64,000 nt of DNA from Anaerolineaceae bacterium UBA5404 (GTDB lineage Bacteria; Chloroflexota; Anaerolineae; Anaerolineales; Anaerolineaceae). Location: positions 62,001 through 126,000 of the forward strand of contig DHNY01000002.1 of NCBI GenBank assembly GCA_002409625.1, in the 5' to 3' direction. The notes below the pieces were generated by a model. The model was not told the DNA's origin, made no database searches, and worked only from the letters and a program-made list of their open reading frames with translations. This document shows positions 40,947 through 51,750 of the stretch, in pieces. The number at the start of each line of letters is the position of its first letter. Position 1 is the first letter of the stretch. A program made the translations under genes and the position numbers.

Positions 40947-42121
40947 TGCCTCATTCTGATGATGTCTTTATTGTTGGTATTGGCCAAACCTCTTTGGGCG
41001 AGCTTTGGGATCAAGGCTTGCGCGATTTGGGCGTGCAGGCTTTGCAAAGTGCCATACAGGACGCCCAGGGTTTGATGCCCCAGGTGCTGTATGTTGCCAA
41101 TATGCTCGGCGCGAGCGCATCACGACAGGCGAATTTAGGCGCTTTGATTTGTGACCAAATTGGTTTGGCTGGTCAAGCCGAAGCTTTGACGGTTGAAGCT
41201 GCTGAAGCATCCGGTGGTGTTGCCCTGCAATTGGCAGCCAATGCGATTCGCGCGGGTTCGGCGGATGTGGTGGCTGTTTTGGGCGTTGAAAAGGTGACCG
41301 ACCTGGTGGGTAGCGATTTGGACGCTTTTATGGCGCAAAGTCTGGATGCGGATTTTGAAACCGAAATCGGTATGAACACCAACAGCCAAGCCGCGCTTTT
41401 GTTGCAGCGATACTTGCACGAAAACGCTTTTCCGCGTGAAGCGCTGGCTGGTTTCCCGATGATCGCGCATGCCAATGCCGTGAACAACCCGCATGCTATG
41501 TTCCGGCGTGCTATAAGCGCGGATGCTTACGCAAAAGCCGCCATGGTTGAAGCACCACTCAATTTTTATGATGTTGCCCCTTTGGCGGATGGAGCTGCCG
41601 CGCTCATTTTGACACGCGGAAGTCATTTGCCAGAAGCTTTGCGCGAGAAAGCGGTGCGTCTGGCTGGCTCGGCGGTGGTGGCATCACGCCTGGCATTGCA
41701 CGACCGACCCGACCCGCTTTTCTTTGATTCGGCAGCTGTTTCCGCGCAGCGTGCCTTGGATAAAGCTGGCGTAAACCTGGCAACGCTTGATTTCTTTGAA
41801 TATGCCGATTACACCACGCTACATGCTATGCTTTCGCTTGAAGCAATTGCTGCCGCACCGCGTGGCCAAGCCTGGAAGTTGGCATCTGATGGAAGTCTGG
41901 CTTTGGATGGCAATTTGCCGGTGGCAACGATGGGTGGCAACAAGGCGCGTGGATTTACGCTGGGCGCGAGTGGTGTTTTTCAGGCGATTGAGGCATGTTT
42001 GCAGTTGCGAGGTGCTGCTGGCGCGAATCAAATCCCTAACGCGCATGTGTGCATGGTTCAAAGCCTGGCTGGCAATGCTTCCCTCGCCGCAACACATGTT
42101 CTGACTCGGTTTGCATCGTAA
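40946..42121 (+). CDS. Thiolase-fold protein lacking the catalytic residues
   Basis: This 391-aa protein has the complete archaeal/SCP2-type thiolase fold: VFIVGIGQTSLGELWD at the start, ALQLAANAIRAGSADVVAVLGVEK, and GVFQAIEACLQLRGAAG near the end. However, the nucleophilic Cys position is Glu87 (AAEASGG instead of the usual ACASGG). The GHP motif His is Phe337 (KARGFTLGASG), and the HD motif His is Ala287 (EYADYTT). It is therefore unlikely to catalyse thiolysis or condensation in the normal way. Its tight coupling (TAATG) to HMG-CoA synthase suggests a structural partner role, as the archaeal enzymes form a complex. Homology is sure; function is uncertain. Confidence 0.85.
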   Translation: MPHSDDVFIVGIGQTSLGELWDQGLRDLGVQALQSAIQDAQGLMPQVLYVANMLGASASRQANLGALICDQIGLAGQAEALTVEAAEASGGVALQLAANAIRAGSADVVAVLGVEKVTDLVGSDLDAFMAQSLDADFETEIGMNTNSQAALLLQRYLHENAFPREALAGFPMIAHANAVNNPHAMFRRAISADAYAKAAMVEAPLNFYDVAPLADGAAALILTRGSHLPEALREKAVRLAGSAVVASRLALHDRPDPLFFDSAAVSAQRALDKAGVNLATLDFFEYADYTTLHAMLSLEAIAAAPRGQAWKLASDGSLALDGNLPVATMGGNKARGFTLGASGVFQAIEACLQLRGAAGANQIPNAHVCMVQSLAGNASLAATHVLTRFAS

Positions 42122-42199
42122 AGCCAAATTTGATTTGGGGGATAAAGAGTAGAGGATTTAATCTTGTTCAGCAAGGCGTCTTGCCATGCGCTCCAACAA

Positions 42200-42396
42200 G
42201 GTTCCCTCGCTGTCCTCATGTAAATACACCACCTGATGCCCTCGGTGTCCTCACCGAAGGGCTTGAAAGCAGAACCCAAAACATCACCTCAAAATCTTAA
42301 CTTTCATAGCCTCGGCGAGACGCCTCGGCAAGCAGAGTGAGAAATTTCAGGCGAAGCCAAAGAAACACATTAAGCTCTCTTAGCATTCCAGACCGG
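42200..42396. repeat. Repeat element copy A: two 35-bp units plus 143-bp tail
   Basis: Two 35-bp units start at 42200 and 42235, sharing CCCTCG(C/G)TGTCCTCA. The second runs into a tail from 42254 to 42396 that recurs in copy B at a constant offset of 360 nt, so without indels. The unit's GCCCTCGGTG pairs with CACCGAAGGGC just downstream to form a hairpin with one bulge. The units are not a multiple of three, so coding is unlikely. The gene-free interval 42122-42848 is mostly this element and its twin. Confidence 0.8.
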
Positions 42397-42488
42397 CACA
42401 AAATGGCAAACCATACTACCTAAAAACCATTAACTGGCAATTATTTTTTTATTACTGCTGCGTGGCATCCTTGCCATGCAGGCTACAA

Positions 42489-42756
42489 GATGCTTTCAGT
42501 ATCCTCATCTTAGGAGCCCCACTCGATGCCCTCGCTGTCCTCATGTAAATACACCACCTGATGCCCTCGGTGTCCTCATGTAAGCATCCCTCCCGATGCC
42601 CTCGGTGTCCTCACCGAAGGGCTAAAAATGAAAACCCAAGATATCGCCTAGGTGTTTTCGCTTTTACATCCTCAGCGAGACGCCTCGGCAAGCAGAGTGG
42701 GAGTTTTCAGGCGAAGCCAAAGAAACACACTAACCACTCTCAGCATTCCAGACCGG
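42489..42756. repeat. Repeat element copy B: three to four 35-bp units plus 143-bp tail
   Basis: A degenerate 36-nt unit at 42489 is followed by good 35-bp units starting at 42525, 42560 and 42595, each opening GATGCCCTCG(C/G)TGTCCTCA. The tail 42614-42756 matches that of copy A with scattered substitutions (for example GCCTCGGCAAGCAGAGTG and GCATTCCAGACCGG are shared). One extra good unit distinguishes copy B from copy A, so unit number varies. Confidence 0.8.
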
Positions 42757-42798
42757 TGTTCCAAAGCAACCGCAAACACAAAAACCATCCACCCATTA

Positions 42799-42826
42799 TT
42801 GAAAAAAACAGCCGCCGTGCTATAAT
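42799..42826 (+). promoter_or_regulatory. Promoter of the chelatase gene
   Basis: -35 TTGAAA (42799-42804), a 16-nt spacer and -10 TATAAT (42821-42826) place the start near 42833, just after repeat copy B and 16 nt before the ATG. Confidence 0.7.
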
Positions 42827-42848
42827 CCTGTCTTGCAAAGGACAGACT

Positions 42849-43970
42849 ATGAACCATACCCGTATCTACCCATTCACCGCTATCGTTGGCCAAGAGGCCA
42901 TGCTCCGCTCGCTCATCCTCAACGCCGTAGACCCACGCATCGGAGGCGTGCTTATCCGTGGCGAACGTGGCACCGCCAAGTCCACCGCTGCGCGTGCCTT
43001 GGCCGCTCTCCTGCCCGATATTGAAGTCGTAAAAGGCTGTCGCTTTGCCTGCGATCCTGCGCAACCCAGCCACTTTTGCACGGAGTGCCAGGAACGAATG
43101 GCTGCCGGTGAAAACCCCTTGCCCACTGAAACCCGCAAGACGCCTTTCATCAACCTGCCCGTTTCCGCCACCGAAGATCGCGTGGTGGGCACTTTGGACA
43201 TTGAACGTGCCATTCAACTTGGCGAACGCCATTTTGAGCCCGGCGTGTTGGCGGCTGCCAACCGGGGCATGCTTTATATTGATGAAGTGAACCTGCTTGA
43301 TGACCATGTGGTGGACATTTTGCTTGACTCGGCTGCCATGGGCATTAATGTGGTTGAACGTGAAGGCATTTCCTTTAGCCATCCCGCGCGCTTCATTTTA
43401 GTGGGTACCATGAACCCCGAAGAAGGTGATCTTCGCCCGCAGCTACTGGATCGCTTTGCCTTTTCTGTGGATATTCATGGCATTTTGGATAAAGCCAAGC
43501 GTGTTGAAATTATGCGCCGTAACATCGCCTTTGAAGCTAACCCGCTGGCTTTTCAGCAAAACTGGCAAGAAAAAGAACAAGAACTCTCAAACAGAATCAA
43601 AGCCGCGCAATACTTTTTGGATGAAGTGGGCTACACCCAGCGCGACTTGCAGCTGATTGCCGAGCTCACCTCCTCGATGGAAGTGGATGGCCACCGCTCG
43701 GACATGGTTATCCTCAAGGGAGCCCGGGCGCAAGCTGCTTTTGACGGCAGACGCCGCATTTCGCCGGTGGATATTGGCATTGCGGCTGAGCTGGCATTGC
43801 CGCATCGGGTCAAGGCGGGACCCTTCCGCAAGAGCGGTGTGGGCATTGAAACCCTCAACGAAAAAATTGATGGGCTCAAAATGCAAGCTATCGCCCAGGA
43901 ACCGGCTGAAGAAGCTGATGAGGAGATTCCGTCACCCGACGATTCCGATAAAAAAAAAGCGAACCGCTAA
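42849..43970 (+). CDS. Mg/Co-chelatase AAA+ subunit (I-like product of a frameshifted I/D gene)
   Basis: This 373-aa AAA+ protein is related to ChlI/BchI and to the small subunit of cobaltochelatase. It opens YPFTAIVGQEAMLRSL and has Walker A RGERGTAKSTAARAL (about residues 37-51). A Cys-rich insertion (GCRFACDP, HFCTEC) is typical of this branch. It also has GVLAAANRGMLYIDEVNLLD as Walker B and FILVGTMNPEEGDLRPQLLDRF as sensor region. The upstream frame continues over the repeats, but ATG 42849 has a good promoter and fits the family. The ORF ends at 43968-43970 shortly after nine A, at which a -1 shift would join it to the VWA part. It could thus be both the short subunit and the N-terminus of the long one. 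Confidence 0.88.
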   Translation: MNHTRIYPFTAIVGQEAMLRSLILNAVDPRIGGVLIRGERGTAKSTAARALAALLPDIEVVKGCRFACDPAQPSHFCTECQERMAAGENPLPTETRKTPFINLPVSATEDRVVGTLDIERAIQLGERHFEPGVLAAANRGMLYIDEVNLLDDHVVDILLDSAAMGINVVEREGISFSHPARFILVGTMNPEEGDLRPQLLDRFAFSVDIHGILDKAKRVEIMRRNIAFEANPLAFQQNWQEKEQELSNRIKAAQYFLDEVGYTQRDLQLIAELTSSMEVDGHRSDMVILKGARAQAAFDGRRRISPVDIGIAAELALPHRVKAGPFRKSGVGIETLNEKIDGLKMQAIAQEPAEEADEEIPSPDDSDKKKANR

Positions 43971-43992
43971 CGGATGGTCCGCCTCAGGCGGA
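43950..43992 (+). promoter_or_regulatory. Probable -1 ribosomal frameshift site (A9 plus stem-loop)
   Basis: Nine A (43950-43958) read GAT AAA AAA AAA GCG in the I frame and permit a -1 slip on A AAA AAA into the VWA frame, which is open from 43952 with no ATG, GTG or TTG before 44084. A 6-bp GC-rich hairpin, TCCGCC (43978-43983) with GGCGGA (43987-43992), follows, and AGGAG is at 43921-43925. Programmed -1 shifting in chlD-type cobaltochelatase genes has been described in the literature. Confidence 0.65.
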
Positions 43993-44989
43993 GCCTGCAG
44001 AAGATAATTCCCAGCTCGTTGGCGAAAGCCAGCAAGAGATTTTTACCACGCTTGACGCGCATTGGTGGGATGGTGGCCAGATTATGGAAGCTGGTGAAAC
44101 CTTTGAGCCGCGCCAGTTGGATACCCCACTTGACGAAATGGTGCGCAAACAAGGTGGCAGACGTTCGCAAACCCGCTCTAAAACCAAGCGTGGACGCTAT
44201 ATTGCTGCGCGTCATGCGCCAAATGATACATCCGACCTTGCCTTCGATGCTACCTTGCGTGCAGCCGCACCTTATCAGCGCAGGCGCGAGACCTTAAAAA
44301 GACAAAACAAAGTTGCTTTTGCGGTGCGTTCAGCGGATTTTCAGAAAAAGATTCGCATGCGTAAAACCGCCAACTTAATCCTCTTTTTAGTAGATGGTTC
44401 CTGGTCTATGGCGGTGTCTGAGCGCATGTCGGCAACCAAGGCGGCGATTTTATCCTTGCTCACTGATGCCTATCAGCGGCGTGACCGGGTGGGTTTGGTG
44501 GTCTTTCAAAAAGATCGCGCCACGCTGGTGCTTTCGCCCACAAGTTCGGTGGTTTTAGCCCAACGTGCCATGGAAAACATTCCCATTGGTGGCAAAACAC
44601 CCTTGGCAGCCGGTTTGGTGATGGCCTATGAGGTTGTGCAACGTGAAAAGATTTTGCATCCAGATGTACAGCCCTTGTTGATTGTGCTCACCGATGGCGC
44701 TGGCAATGTGGCTTATCAGTCCGGTCGCAACGTACCCCAGGAGCTCGAAGAACTGGCCAGCATGTTCAAACGCGAGAAAATCCACAGCGTGGTCATTAAC
44801 ATGGAACAAAAAGTTTTTGACGCCGGTCTGGCGCAACGTTTGGCAGACCAAATGGGCGCGACATGTTATACGGTTGATGAGCTCAAGGGTGATGTGTTGT
44901 ATGAGACGGTGCAGAAAGAAATCATCTTGCCGCGTGGCCCCAACTATCGGGATGCCGCGCCGGTGATGGCTACCAATCGCGACTGGTAG
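43955..44989 (+). CDS. VWA (D-like) part of the chelatase, in the -1 frame
   Basis: This 344-codon region starts with an acidic, Pro/Gln-rich linker (SEPLTDGPPQAEPAEDNSQL), then a basic stretch (QGGRRSQTRSKTKRGRY), then a von Willebrand A domain. The MIDAS residues are complete: LFLVDGSWSMAVS, GGKTPLAAGL and VLTDGAGN. An internal ATG at 44084 would give 301 aa beginning in the linker, but the conserved-looking coding continues before it without a standard start. A -1 shift would yield a single AAA-VWA protein of about 713 aa, the usual size of the fused ChlD/cobaltochelatase medium subunit. No cobN or bchH is in the window, so the metal is not fixed. Confidence 0.8.
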   Translation, partial: KSEPLTDGPPQAEPAEDNSQLVGESQQEIFTTLDAHWWDGGQIMEAGETFEPRQLDTPLDEMVRKQGGRRSQTRSKTKRGRYIAARHAPNDTSDLAFDATLRAAAPYQRRRETLKRQNKVAFAVRSADFQKKIRMRKTANLILFLVDGSWSMAVSERMSATKAAILSLLTDAYQRRDRVGLVVFQKDRATLVLSPTSSVVLAQRAMENIPIGGKTPLAAGLVMAYEVVQREKILHPDVQPLLIVLTDGAGNVAYQSGRNVPQELEELASMFKREKIHSVVINMEQKVFDAGLAQRLADQMGATCYTVDELKGDVLYETVQKEIILPRGPNYRDAAPVMATNRDW

Positions 44990-44990
44990 G

Positions 44991-45476
44991 CTAGTTGTTA
45001 TTCGATTCGTCAATTAGACGGTCAACAGCAATCACCACAGCAATAAAAACGTCCTGCAAGGAATCGTCATATATATCTAATCTATAGGTATCGGCGAAAG
45101 TTAGCCATTTTTTAGAAATAGTACCGACAGTTATTCCTCTTTGAATGAGGGAAAACTCATGGCCCCAAAAATCACCAGAGACGTTAAGACCTAAATTATC
45201 TGGGTCGATGTCAATGTCGCGGTGAAAGAGGGTGAAGTTACTTTTGATTCTGATTTCCCGACCATCAGCAAAACGAACGATAAATTTTGGCAACAAGGTG
45301 AGAACAACCCGGTCGATGGTGAAAATATGTTGCCCATATGCATTGGAAACATGCACCGTGTTGCCGATGAGGCGAAATGCCTGGTCTACTTGATAAACGG
45401 TCTCGCCGTTCTCATCTGTAATGGGATAGTGGTCTAATATCTTAAAAAATTTCTGTTTGATGTATAAAGACTTCAC
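44991..45476 (-). CDS. LURP-one-related family protein
   Basis: This 161-aa protein shows the LURP-one/Tubby-like beta-barrel pattern (PF04525, YxjI-type): LYIKQKFFKILDHYPITDENG at the start, the strand pair FRLIGNTVHVSNAYGQHIFT, and the closing DTYRLDIYDDSLQDVFIAVV with the hydrophobic C-terminal helix of the fold. The biochemical role is unknown; Tubby-like folds can bind lipids. It is transcribed towards the chelatase gene, ending 1 nt from it, and diverges from the EPS-type regulator. It forms its own unit. Confidence 0.75.
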   Translation of the reverse strand: MKSLYIKQKFFKILDHYPITDENGETVYQVDQAFRLIGNTVHVSNAYGQHIFTIDRVVLTLLPKFIVRFADGREIRIKSNFTLFHRDIDIDPDNLGLNVSGDFWGHEFSLIQRGITVGTISKKWLTFADTYRLDIYDDSLQDVFIAVVIAVDRLIDESNNN

Positions 45477-45532
45477 GGTGACTCTTTCTGTTCAATAAGT
45501 ATTGAAGCCTAATTATTATAGCGTATCTTGAT

Positions 45533-45559
45533 TTGACAAAGTCATAATTCGGTTATAAT
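45533..45559 (+). promoter_or_regulatory. Promoter at the head of the glycan cluster
   Basis: -35 TTGACA (45533-45538) and -10 TATAAT (45554-45559) are separated by only 15 nt, 16 nt before the regulator ATG at 45576. The short spacer suggests it may need activation. Confidence 0.6.
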
Positions 45560-45575
45560 TCATTCATTGAATTAT

Positions 45576-47910
<2,335 letters not shown>

Positions 47911-47911
<1 letters not shown>

Positions 47912-49194
47912 TGGCGAACGATAGCTATTCCGTCATTGTTAAAAATATCGGCAAACGCTACAAAATTGGCGCAGCCCAGGAGCGACAGGATACCTTACGG
48001 GATGTGCTGGTTGCTGGCGCACGAAAAATCGGAAGCGCATTCAAGCGTGGAAAATTGGCCAAGGCGACTGATGACCATATTTGGGCTTTGCGTGATGTCA
48101 GTTTTGAGGTTAAGCAAGGCTCGGCAATTGGCATCGTTGGACGCAATGGTGCTGGCAAGAGCACGCTACTAAAAGTCCTTTCACGCGTTACCGAGCCAAC
48201 TGAAGGCTATGGTGAATTACGCGGTCGGGTTGGCTCGCTTTTGGAAGTAGGCACTGGCTTTCATCCCGAGTTGACCGGCAGGGAAAACATCTTTTTGAAT
48301 GGTGCCATTTTGGGCATGACCCGCAAGGAAATCAATGCCCGATTTGATGAAATAGTTGACTTTTCAGAAGTAGAAAAGTTTATTGATACCCCCGTAAAAC
48401 GCTACTCCTCCGGCATGTATTTACGCCTGGCATTTGCGGTGGCAGCCCATCTTGAGCCTGAAATTTTGGTTGTGGATGAAGTTTTAGCGGTGGGTGATGC
48501 TGATTTTCAGCGTAAGTGTTTGGGTAAAATGGGCGATGTGGCTGAAAGTGGTCGCACAGTGCTTTTTGTGAGCCATAACATGTCGGCAATTTTGCGCCTA
48601 ACCGAAGAAACCATCGTTTTGGATAAAGGACGCGTCATCAAGCGCGCGCCAAGTGCCGAAGCGGTTGATTTTTACCTGAACCGGGGTATGTCTAAACTTG
48701 GCGAACGCTATTGGGAAGACGATGAAGTGCCCGCCAACGCCGTGCCGTTCCGTCCTCTTGCTATCCGTGTGGTGGATAAGGACGGAGTGGTTTCGGATAG
48801 TATGCGCAGTGTGGACCCCATCACGATTGAAATTGATTATGAACTGGAACAGGATATCACTGGCTTGCGGGTGGGTTTTTACCTCAACAGCACACGCGGT
48901 GAGGCGATTTTTACCAGTTTTGACACAGATTCAGAGACCTTATTTAAACAATACAACATGCGGGCAAAAGGTGTTTATACCAGCCGTTGCGTCATCCCTG
49001 CAAACACGCTCAACGAAGGGCGTTTTGTGCTTGGGGTGAACGCAAGTTCCTATCGGGTGCGACGCTACTTCCAGGACGACCAGGCTTTGAGCTTCTCGGT
49101 CGACGCCAGCGGCGCACCGGGCACGCATTGGCCAGAACCACGACCGGGTGGCGTTCGCTTGCCTCTGGCGTGGGATATCCAGGAGAAAGGATAA
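47911..49194 (+). CDS. wzt: Polysaccharide ABC exporter, ATPase with C-terminal glycan-recognition domain
   Basis: This 427-aa protein has an ABC ATPase domain (residues 1-250): Walker A GRNGAGKSTLLKVLS, the Wzt-type GSLLEVGTGFHPELTGRENI, signature YSSGMYLRLAFAVAAHL and Walker B ILVVDEVLAVGDADFQRK. After a linker, residues about 285-427 form a Wzt_C-like jelly roll (LRVGFYLNSTRGEAIFTSFD), which in related systems reads the terminal modification of the glycan. This suggests export of a capped O-antigen-like polymer. The longer open frame from 47782 lies inside wzm and is discounted. Confidence 0.92.
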
Positions 49195-49197
49195 GAG

Positions 49198-50880
49198 ATG
49201 AGAAATAGAATCAAAGATTTTATTGGCAGTATTCCATACAGCGCGGAGCTCTTTTGGGCAGTGCGAGGCGCGCATCGACCCTGGTCGGCGCATTATCGCC
49301 TGGGTGGCATCAAAGATGTGCTCACACAGTCGGTGCATGAGGTAAGGGTAAATGCGGTTGCAAACCCCAACCCTAAAAAAGTATTTATTTTTGCCTCTTT
49401 ACATTATTGGATCGAGCAAGCCGGCTTAATTGCCCTGGCGCTGGCTGGTCAGGGGCACGAGGTCAAACTGGCATATTTGCCCTTTGCCGAGTGGGATAAG
49501 GACATCAACCGCTTTGATGTACGTCGCCAGGACCTCTACACGCAGGATTTGCTCAACCCAACCCGCGAAATCATTCAGGTTGCCCCATTATTGGCAGACG
49601 TTTTGCGTTACTATCGCCGTGATGTGGCGGATTATCCCGCGCAATTAGTGGATATTGCCAAACAGGTTTCACGCTATGACACCATGTACACCAAGCAAAT
49701 TGAGGAAATTGAAGAAGATGATCCTTTGTATCTCTTCCGCTTCCGCCGTAATTTGCCCACTGCTTTATCGTTGCAACGTACTTTTGAGCGTGAACGACCG
49801 GATGTGGTGATTGTGCCAAACGGCACCATTTTAGAAATGGGTGTAGCTTATCAAGTGGCGCGTGGCATGGGCATTGACACGATGACTTTTGAGTTTGCTG
49901 ATCAACGCGAGCGCATTTGGATCGCCCAGAATGATGAAATCATGAGTCATGACACCAGCGCCTTGTGGGAAGGACTGGGGGCGCAACCATTGCCCGAAAA
50001 AGCCCACCAAGCGATGGAAGAGCTCTTTTCCGCACGGAAAGGCGCGCGTCTTTGGGGCAGTTTTGCCCGTCAATGGCAACAAAACCCGTCACAAGGCGCG
50101 GCTAAGGTGAAAGAATCGCTCGGATTGGATGAAAGACCCATTGCCCTTCTGCCTACGAATGTCTTGGGCGATAGCCTCACCTTGGGGCGCGAACGCATCA
50201 CCAGCTCAATGGCGGAGATGATTGTGGGTACTATCAGGCACTTTATCGAGCACGCAGAAGCACAACTGATCGTGCGCGTGCATCCGGGCGAGCTGAAAAC
50301 GCATGGCACCTCAATGATCGACGTCATTAATGAGGCTTTTAAAGAACTGCCTGAGCACATTCATATTGTGCGGCCAGAGGATAAAATCAACACCTATGAC
50401 CTGGTTGAAATTGCTGATTGTGGCATCGTGTTTACCACAACGGTGGGGATGGAAATGGCAATGGCGGGCATTCCGGTGATCGTAACCGGTAAAACCCACT
50501 ATGCCCGAAAAGGCTTCACCCACGAACCAGCCGACTGGGATGCCTACACCAGCTTATTGAAAGCAATTTTTTCAGATCCCCAGGCTTACCGTCTGAGCGA
50601 AAAACAAGTTGAACAGGTCTGGCTTTACGCTTACCTCTTCTTCTTTGAATATTCCTTACCTTTCCCATGGCATTTGCTATGGCTGGCAGAAGATTTTAAA
50701 GAACGACCGATGAGCAAGGTTTTATCCACGCAAGGGCAAAAGCGCTATGGGCAGACTTTTGGTTACCTGGTGGGCGAGCCTTTGGATTGGGCAGCGCGTG
50801 GTTTGGCTCGACTTGAAGAGCTGGAGCATATCGAATCCGCTCAAGTTGCAAAACCAGCAGGGGAGACCGCGCATGACTGA
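49198..50880 (+). CDS. Capsule-type polysaccharide biosynthesis glycosyltransferase (putative)
   Basis: This 560-aa soluble protein looks like a two-domain GT-B-type capsule protein. The N-terminal Rossmann half has VFIFASLHYWIEQAGLIALA and PDVVIVPNGTILEMGVAYQVA. The C-terminal half contains LIVRVHPGELKTHGTS and the cluster DLVEIADCGIVFTTTVGMEM, followed by PVIVTGKTHYARKGFTHEP. This resembles the pattern of Capsule_synth/KpsC-KpsS-type transferases. No signal peptide is present. It lies 3 nt after wzt and overlaps the next methyltransferase by 8 nt. The donor sugar is not known; a nonulosonic acid is possible from context. Confidence 0.6.
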   Translation: MRNRIKDFIGSIPYSAELFWAVRGAHRPWSAHYRLGGIKDVLTQSVHEVRVNAVANPNPKKVFIFASLHYWIEQAGLIALALAGQGHEVKLAYLPFAEWDKDINRFDVRRQDLYTQDLLNPTREIIQVAPLLADVLRYYRRDVADYPAQLVDIAKQVSRYDTMYTKQIEEIEEDDPLYLFRFRRNLPTALSLQRTFERERPDVVIVPNGTILEMGVAYQVARGMGIDTMTFEFADQRERIWIAQNDEIMSHDTSALWEGLGAQPLPEKAHQAMEELFSARKGARLWGSFARQWQQNPSQGAAKVKESLGLDERPIALLPTNVLGDSLTLGRERITSSMAEMIVGTIRHFIEHAEAQLIVRVHPGELKTHGTSMIDVINEAFKELPEHIHIVRPEDKINTYDLVEIADCGIVFTTTVGMEMAMAGIPVIVTGKTHYARKGFTHEPADWDAYTSLLKAIFSDPQAYRLSEKQVEQVWLYAYLFFFEYSLPFPWHLLWLAEDFKERPMSKVLSTQGQKRYGQTFGYLVGEPLDWAARGLARLEELEHIESAQVAKPAGETAHD

Positions 50881-51748
50881 AGTGAGCAAGCAGGAAGTTG
50901 CCAGTTTTTACGATAAAGTCGGCTGGCAGAGCGAGGGTGACGGGCTTTTTCAAAACGCGGAGTATGAGGACTTGCGCAAAGTTTCACAGTCTTATATCGC
51001 GCGTGCGCATGCCCGGGTGGGGAAACACTTGCCCAAAAAAGGCAAATACTTATTGGATGCTGGTTCGGGTCCGGTGCAGTATGAAGCCTATCTGAAATAT
51101 TCTGAAGGCTTTGAAAAGCGTGTTTGTCTTGACCTTTCCTTTGTCGCCATGCAGGAAGCGCGCAAGAAACTGGGTGAAAAAGGCTTTTATGTGGTTTCGG
51201 ACGTCGCAAATCTGCCTTTTGCTCCTGAAAGTTTTGATGGCATCGTGTCTTTGCACACCATTCACCACCTTCCTATCGAAGAAAAGGCTGACGCCTATCT
51301 TTATATGTACAAAGGTTTAAAACCGGGTGGCAGCATGGTAACCGTGGACGGTTGGGGTGAGCATAAGCTGGCAAAGTTTTGGGAAAAGGTTATTGCTTTG
51401 GCAAGACGCTTGCGCCGTGCTCCAAAGAACTTAAAACCCGTGACCCAGGCTCAAAACCAAGCTGAAGAAATCCAAAAAGTAAATGGCCCAGCGGGAACCC
51501 ATGTGGTAAAGACCAGTGCGGCTTGGTTCAAATCTGTTATTGGGGATAAAATCCCATATCAAATTCGCTCATGGCGCAGTGTGAGTGTGCGCTTTTTGCG
51601 CGAGGTTGTGCCAGACAATGCTTTTGGCCGACTGCTTTTATTGAAATTATCCTGGCTGGAAGATCTCTTCCCGCGATATTTTGGCGAAAACGGGCAATAC
51701 CCGCTTATCGTATTCTCAAAACCAAAGCGCGATGGCGCTAAGGAGTAA
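50873..51748 (+). CDS. Class I SAM-dependent methyltransferase
   Basis: This 291-aa protein has the methyltransferase core: LLDAGSGPVQYEAYLKY (SAM motif I, about residues 62-78), VCLDLSFVAMQEARKKLGEK and the post-motif SFDGIVSLHTIHHLPIEEK. The C-terminal half is basic and less conserved (LARRLRRAPKNLKPVTQ). It may methylate a sugar of the glycan or its terminal residue. The ATG at 50873 overlaps the previous stop by 8 nt; the longer frame from 50747 falls within the capsule-type gene. The Wzt recognition domain would fit a methylated chain end, but this is inference. Confidence 0.8.
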   Translation: MTEVSKQEVASFYDKVGWQSEGDGLFQNAEYEDLRKVSQSYIARAHARVGKHLPKKGKYLLDAGSGPVQYEAYLKYSEGFEKRVCLDLSFVAMQEARKKLGEKGFYVVSDVANLPFAPESFDGIVSLHTIHHLPIEEKADAYLYMYKGLKPGGSMVTVDGWGEHKLAKFWEKVIALARRLRRAPKNLKPVTQAQNQAEEIQKVNGPAGTHVVKTSAAWFKSVIGDKIPYQIRSWRSVSVRFLREVVPDNAFGRLLLLKLSWLEDLFPRYFGENGQYPLIVFSKPKRDGAKE

Positions 51749-51750
51749 AT

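Noticed and set aside
42204..42756. Possible CRISPR array
   Set aside because: The 35-bp units are directly adjacent without unique spacers, and the long conserved tail does not fit an array.
42561..42848. N-terminal extension of the chelatase ORF through the repeats
   Set aside because: It encodes low-complexity sequence from the repeat element, lies upstream of the promoter at 42799-42826, and has no match to the family.
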